A DNA stretch of 64,000 bases from Liquidambar formosana (Eukaryota; Streptophyta; Magnoliopsida; Saxifragales; Altingiaceae), in NCBI GenBank assembly GCA_039720395.1, contig CM077833.1:31717478-31781477 (forward strand), read 5' to 3'. The notes under the pieces are model-generated. The model did not search any database. It had not been told where the DNA came from and saw only the letters and a program-made list of their open reading frames with translations. Shown in pieces: positions 59,229 through 64,000 of the stretch. Each line of letters starts with the position of its first letter. Positions within the stretch are counted from its first letter, which is position 1. The position numbers and the translations under genes were made by a program.

Positions 59229-60608
59229 ATGGCAATGGAGATTGAAATCATTTCCACAGATAGCATCAAACCATCTTCCCCAACACCCCATCATCTAAGA
59301 ACCTACAAGCTTTCCCTTTTCGATCAGCTCATGCCTTCTGGGCATGTTACACTGGTTTTCTTCTACACCAACAATCAGACTACTACCCACAGCGATGTTG
59401 TCGTGCCCAAAAGAAGGCAACATCTTAAGCAATCTCTATCACAAACCTTAACCCGCTTTTACCCATTTGCAGGAAAGATCAAAGATGATTACCACATAGA
59501 CTGTAACGATGAGGGGGCTTACTATGTCGAAGCACGAGTCGATTGTCATCTCTCACAAATTCTCAACCAACCCAATGATCAGTTGATTCGTAGATTACTT
59601 CCCCTTGACCCTAATACAGGGGAATCGTCAAAAACTGCTGGAATATACGTTGTTATGATTCAAGTAAACATTTTTGCTTGCGGTGGGATTGCCATCTCTG
59701 TAGGCACTTCACACAAGACCTTCGACGGCCCAACGTATGTCAACTTCGTCAAAGCTTGGGCGGCCACAGCCCGTGGGTTTACAGAAGTAGTATATACCAG
59801 TTTTATTCCGCCATTTCTTTTCCCTCAAAATCATTCTCTGCCAAAAGATTCGACTATGTTTCTCTGGCCGGCCTTGTTAAAACAGGGCAAGTGTACTTCA
59901 AGGAGATTTGTATTTGATGCTTCAGCCATAAAATCTCTAAAGGCTAAAGCAAGTAGCTCACAATTCGTGCAGCACCCAACGAGCATCGAGGTCGTATCGG
60001 CGCTCATCTGGAAATGCGTCATGGCTATCTCTAGAGCAAAATATGGGCATCAAAGGCCATCGGTTCTGTCCCACGCCGTGAATTTGCGAAGAAGAAAGGT
60101 GCCACCTTTACCAGAATATTCCATCGGAAATCTTCTATGGAACGCGACCGCCTGTTTCCCGGCTGAGACAATGATAGAGCTGCGTTGCTTGGTGGGCTAT
60201 ATAAGGGAATCCATGGCCAAATATAATGGTAACTTCGTCCGAGAAATAGAAGGCAAAGAAGGGTATATCAGGTTTCTTGAGTGTCTCAAAGAGTTGGGTG
60301 AAGTGTTCTCCAAAGAAGGAGCTGATTATGTTACGTGCAGCAGTTTGTGTAAGTTGGGTTTCTATGAAACTGATTTCGGGTGGGGAAAGCCTATGTGGGT
60401 GAGTCCAACTGGTGTAGATGGTTCAGCAATGTTCGTTGATTTTATCCTTTTTATGGAAACGAGATTTGGGGATGGAATTGAAGCATGGGTGAGCTTGGAT
60501 GAACCAGACATGGCACTGTTGGAGCATGATCCAGAGCTCCTCGCATTTGCTTCCATGGATCCGAGTCCTCTTCAACTTGGTAACTTGGTTTCCCTCGCTC
60601 GTCTTTAG
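59229..60608 (+). CDS. BAHD acyltransferase, vinorine synthase-like (copy 1)
   Basis: An intact single-exon gene of 459 aa, normal length for BAHD enzymes. It starts MAMEIEIIS; a second ATG two codons on could also serve. BAHD proteins transfer acyl groups from acyl-CoA to alcohols or amines in the cytosol. The catalytic HxxxD is H162-K-T-F-D166 followed by GP, and the structural DFGWG is D382-G386. TRFYPFAGK (~75-83), CGGI (~151) and NLRRR are family motifs. Closest characterised type by motif is vinorine synthase and related clade III acyltransferases; the substrate cannot be told. Phe-Asp-Gly-Pro at the active site departs from the usual Ala/Met-x-Asp-Gly, and the second copy has the canonical HMVADG. 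It could be a changed-specificity or weakened duplicate. Confidence 0.93.
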   Translation: MAMEIEIISTDSIKPSSPTPHHLRTYKLSLFDQLMPSGHVTLVFFYTNNQTTTHSDVVVPKRRQHLKQSLSQTLTRFYPFAGKIKDDYHIDCNDEGAYYVEARVDCHLSQILNQPNDQLIRRLLPLDPNTGESSKTAGIYVVMIQVNIFACGGIAISVGTSHKTFDGPTYVNFVKAWAATARGFTEVVYTSFIPPFLFPQNHSLPKDSTMFLWPALLKQGKCTSRRFVFDASAIKSLKAKASSSQFVQHPTSIEVVSALIWKCVMAISRAKYGHQRPSVLSHAVNLRRRKVPPLPEYSIGNLLWNATACFPAETMIELRCLVGYIRESMAKYNGNFVREIEGKEGYIRFLECLKELGEVFSKEGADYVTCSSLCKLGFYETDFGWGKPMWVSPTGVDGSAMFVDFILFMETRFGDGIEAWVSLDEPDMALLEHDPELLAFASMDPSPLQLGNLVSLARL

Positions 60609-60745
60609 CTGATGCAGTGTCTATTGATCATGATGTAAGGCATTTCCTCAGTGTTTTGAGTTTTTGGCTCAAAGCCCTAGTTAATCCCAAGAAAAATTAA
60701 TGGAAAATGGCAGTGGCTTTTTTTTTTTTAAAAAAAAGAGAGGAG

Positions 60746-60900
60746 GAATTACGGATTGGTCTGGCTACTTCAAATAATTACAGTTCAATTGAAATGACTA
60801 CTAACTTTCTAGTAAATGACTGCTAACTTTAGAGTAAATGACTGCTAACTTAACTAAGAATGATGGCTAACTGTAATTATTTTGGACCAATCTGTAATTC
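60746..60900. mobile_element. Short TIR element (MITE candidate)
   Basis: Ends GAATTACGGATTGGTC and inverted GAATTACAGATTGGTC; ATAATTACAGTT also recurs inverted. Inside are four short direct repeats of the type AAATGACTGCTAACTT. No clear target duplication. Confidence 0.65.
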
Positions 60901-61981
60901 TTTCGTTTCCACGATAAGGTAAATTAATTTTTTTTGTTAGGAGAAATCCAATAATTACTTAGGTGAACCACAATTCTCACAAACTTCGTCATGACCCATT
61001 GAACATCGTTTGACCAAAAAAAAAAGGTCGGACTATGTGAGAATTCCGTGTGCCTAGCCCAAAAGTGCAGGGTGTGAGAGAACCATAGCCATCTAACTCC
61101 TGCTGAACCCAACTTTCAGGGGCCACAAGTTATAACCCAGCACACAGGATAGGCCCAATACCCAACTTTCTTACGAATCCAACATTCCAGTGACCATAAG
61201 AATCCTGGATAAGGCGCCCTGAGTCCCTGCTACAGCTCGTCTGACCCTTCCCATAGAGGGACCCAAATGATTTGACGAAGGCATATGGGCGGGCCTTGTC
61301 GTGGGCAATTCATATCCACGGAGTATTGTATATCTACGTTCCTTTTGGACATTTGTTTCGGAATACGTGCCTTCTTTTTAGTCCCAAGTCGCAAGTACTC
61401 CCAAAATGCCCTTGTCAACAACCCTGATATTGACTCTTAGGAATGTGCTGCGTTCGATCAAGAGGGAAAGCTTGTAGGTCCTTAGGTGATGGGGTGCTGG
61501 GGAAGTTGGTTTGATGCACTCACCGGAATGACTTCAACCTCCATTTTTGGAGTTTCTCTGATATACAGCGGTTGAATTGAGTCTTAATGCTGCTTATCTT
61601 TAATTTTGGGTGTATTTAACTTAGAAAGGAACTAAGGAAGTGTTTTAATTTCCACTCAAATATGGGTCCTAAGTAATTTCCATCCAAAACAAAATCTCAT
61701 TTGATGTAATGCGTTCTTAAATGTTATAAGAAAGGAAAATCCTATTTGACCCATAACAAAATCTCATCTAATGTGACACATTCTTAAATGTTATAAGAAA
61801 TTGGATTTCTAAAATCAATTGCATCATCCACCATTTGAGGCGAGATTTCATTATGGGTCATTAAAATGGGTCAAATAAGTATATAAAATCAATTGTGTTT
61901 CCTTTTTAAGTTTTTTATTTTAATAACATGGATCAGAAATTCTTCACATTTCTTTCAAGGTTAGTACACCGAATATCAGAA

Positions 61982-61989
61982 TATATAAG
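61982..61989 (+). promoter_or_regulatory. Probable TATA box of BAHD copy 2
   Basis: TATATAAG lies about 75 bp before the ATG at 62064, a typical spacing for a plant core promoter with a short leader. Confidence 0.5.
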
Positions 61990-62063
61990 CAGCATGCAAT
62001 ATACGAAGGCAATTGCAGGCTCTATTGATATCATCTTGAAGGAAGGCAAAAGTAACACCAAAA

Positions 62064-63467
62064 ATGGAGTTTGAAATCATTTCCAAAGAGTGCATCAACC
62101 CAACTTCCCCAACACCCCATCACATAAGAACCTACAAGCTTTCCCTCTTGGATCAATTCATTCCTCCTGTCTATGTTACCATGGTACTCTTCTATCCCAT
62201 AAACCACAATTCAAGTCGCAACGAGACCGTCCCAAAAAGATCACAGCTGCTGAATCAATCACTGTCACAAACCTTGACTCGCTTTTACCCTCTCGCTGGA
62301 AAAATCAAAGACGATCTCTCCATCGACTGCAACGACGGGGGAGTTTATTATGTGGAGGACCGAGTTAAGTGTCATCTATCTGAATTCCTCAGCCAACCAA
62401 ATATCTCTTTAATCCATCGATTCCTTCCTTCTGATCCCAGTTGGAATCAATCAACTGTAGGAGCCCACGTAGCTATGATACAAGCAAGCACGTTCGATTG
62501 CGGTGGAATTGCCATTGGTGTGTTTGTTTCGCACATGGTTGCTGATGGAATCGCCCTAAGTACATTTTTCAAGGATTGGGCCGCCACCGCTCGTGGGTGT
62601 TGTGAAGCAGTATGCCCTGATTTTAGTGCCTCGTCTCTGTTTTCGCAAAAGGATTATTTGCCAAGAGATTCAACCATGACATCTATGTGGAGGCGGGGCC
62701 ATTTATTCAAAACAGGCAAGCCTATTACGAGGAGATTTGTATTTGATGGCTCTGCCATAGCCACGCTTAAGGCCAAAGTATCAACAAGCTCATCACAGGT
62801 GCAAGATCCCACACGCGTCGAGGTCGTGTCGGCACTGATCTGGAAATGCACCATGGCTGCTTTCAAAGCAGCAAAACCTGGTGTCATCTCAAAGCCATCT
62901 TTACAGACCCATGCAGTGAACTTGCATCGGAGGGCAGTGCCGCCGCTTTTGGAATATTCTATGGGGAACTTCCTTTGGTTGGCAGCTGCACAATGCGCGG
63001 CGGGGGTGGAGATGGAGTTGCATCACTTAGTCCGCCAGCTGAGGGAAGCGATATCAAAAATCCACCTCGATTTCTTAACAACAATGGAAGGTGATGGAGG
63101 GGTTTTCAAGTTTTGTGAGGCTCTCAAAGAGATGGGTGAAATAATCTCGAGTACTGCAATGTCCAATAATGGAGTGGATTTTCTTGGGTTTAGCAGTTGG
63201 TGTAACTTTGGCCTCTTCGAAGTTGATTTCGGGTGGGGAAAGCCTATGTGGACAAGTACTAGTGCTGCTACTTCTAGCAATTCAGAAATAGAATTTGTGA
63301 ATTTTGTGGTGTTGATGGACACAAGATGGGGTGATGGAATGGAAGCATGGGTGACCTTAGATGAACAAGACATGGCCGTATTAGAACGTGATAAGCAACT
63401 CCTCACTTTTGCTTCCCTAGAGCCAAGTCCCCTGCAATTACTTGGTAATTCGGTTTCTCGGCCGTGA
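62064..63467 (+). CDS. BAHD acyltransferase, vinorine synthase-like (copy 2)
   Basis: An intact single-exon gene of 467 aa in tandem with copy 1 and clearly homologous over its whole length (shared SPTPHH.RTYKLSL, QSLSQTLTRFYP, RRFVFD and VEVVSALIWKC). The catalytic motif is canonical, H157-M-V-A-D161-G, and DFGWG is D388-G392. CGGIAIG precedes the active site as in other clade members. The ATG follows a probable TATA box by 75 bp. An active cytosolic acyl-CoA-dependent acyltransferase is expected; alcohol and acyl substrates are not predictable from sequence. Divergence from copy 1 is substantial, so the duplication is not recent. Confidence 0.95.
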   Translation: MEFEIISKECINPTSPTPHHIRTYKLSLLDQFIPPVYVTMVLFYPINHNSSRNETVPKRSQLLNQSLSQTLTRFYPLAGKIKDDLSIDCNDGGVYYVEDRVKCHLSEFLSQPNISLIHRFLPSDPSWNQSTVGAHVAMIQASTFDCGGIAIGVFVSHMVADGIALSTFFKDWAATARGCCEAVCPDFSASSLFSQKDYLPRDSTMTSMWRRGHLFKTGKPITRRFVFDGSAIATLKAKVSTSSSQVQDPTRVEVVSALIWKCTMAAFKAAKPGVISKPSLQTHAVNLHRRAVPPLLEYSMGNFLWLAAAQCAAGVEMELHHLVRQLREAISKIHLDFLTTMEGDGGVFKFCEALKEMGEIISSTAMSNNGVDFLGFSSWCNFGLFEVDFGWGKPMWTSTSAATSSNSEIEFVNFVVLMDTRWGDGMEAWVTLDEQDMAVLERDKQLLTFASLEPSPLQLLGNSVSRP

Positions 63468-64000
63468 GGGCACTTAACCTTTACTTAATTTACTGCAAAT
63501 ATTTTCGGGTTCGGATCCCCTCCATTTGCCTTCACACCAGTCCTCGGCTCATAATGCCTCAATCAAATCTAACCATCATAGTACCGCCACGTCATCCAAA
63601 TATTTCCCACACTTTTGACGGCGTTATGTTGCAAAATAATGAAAAGTAAAATCGGAAGCTCTACACAAGCAACAAATTTCTCTATCACCAAATCCCGATC
63701 CAAAAATTCAGTTAGCCTCATCACCGGCCAACATTATCTCCGGAGGCAACAGTGGGTTTTCTCCACCACCATTTCGGAAGTTGGTGCGAGATTATAGAAG
63801 AGAAAAAAAAATTATATTCCGGTCATCTTCTCCGGCCATAGTTGCCGGACAATCTCCATTGCCGGCAAGCAAAAACTCATTTCACCACTCTTACCATTCA
63901 TGACAGGGCTTTTCTCCACCACTATATCGGAAGTTGGAGTGAGATAAGGGAAGGAAAAAATTTCAGGTCATATTCTCCGGCCATGGTAGCCGGAAAATCA
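63468..64000. repeat. 3' flank of BAHD copy 2, with a ~154-bp direct repeat
   Basis: TTTTCTCCACCACCATTTCGGAAGTTGG near 63757 recurs as TTTTCTCCACCACTATATCGGAAGTTGG near 63911, each followed by a TTCTCCGGCCAT block and GCCGG. The array may continue past the window edge. Confidence 0.7.

Larger units (their letters stand above)
60609..62063. other. Spacer between the BAHD genes
   Basis: It contains a small TIR element (60746-60900) and, near 61688-61800, a twice-repeated block CAAAATCTCATYTRATGTRA followed by CATTCTTAAATGTTATAAGAAA or its close variant. The 3' part is the promoter of the second gene. No exon seen. Confidence 0.6.

Overview
The window is nuclear DNA of a flowering plant, most likely a eudicot. 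Genes are split by GT-AG introns into short exons, intergenic DNA is AT-rich, and the encoded families are plant-specific: chloroplast ESV1-like and DUF760 proteins, a DUF246-type O-fucosyltransferase, a PPR protein and BAHD acyltransferases. I see no bacterial, organellar or viral genes, no CRISPR array and no rRNA or tRNA gene. I rebuilt the exons by hand from splice sites, codon phase and family knowledge.

Layout: (1) 72-5334 (+) WD40 protein of the DWA2/EIPR1 family. (2) 8960-14920 (+) tryptophan-rich starch-binding ESV1-like protein. (3) 18231-26444 (-) O-fucosyltransferase-like protein. (4) 30524-35130 (+) chloroplast DUF760 protein. (5) 36809-46845 (-) PPR protein resembling At1g76280. 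(6) About 12 kb of mostly transposon-derived DNA (47-59 kb), with a complete non-autonomous LTR retrotransposon, a foldback element and a solo LTR. (7) 59229-60608 and 62064-63467 (+), two intact intronless vinorine-synthase-like BAHD acyltransferases in tandem. From memory, genes 1, 3 and 5 correspond to Arabidopsis At1g76260, At1g76270 and At1g76280, which would make this a conserved microsyntenic block with ESV1-like and DUF760 genes interspersed. The genes do not form one pathway; the BAHD pair is the specialised-metabolism part.

Two patterns stand out. First, all five intron-containing genes carry a reading-frame break of the same kind, one surplus base in an otherwise good exon. In four of them the summed exon length is exactly one base over a multiple of three. 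The two intronless BAHD genes are clean. A systematic assembly error is the first explanation to test. Second, the window holds at least six hairpin MITEs with 9-bp (Mutator-like) target duplications. Four share a palindromic core but carry three different sets of termini, and one has a paralogous empty site 0.6 kb away. The PPR gene also contains a 1.2-kb tandem duplication whose two exon copies both stay open, spliceable and phase 0-0.
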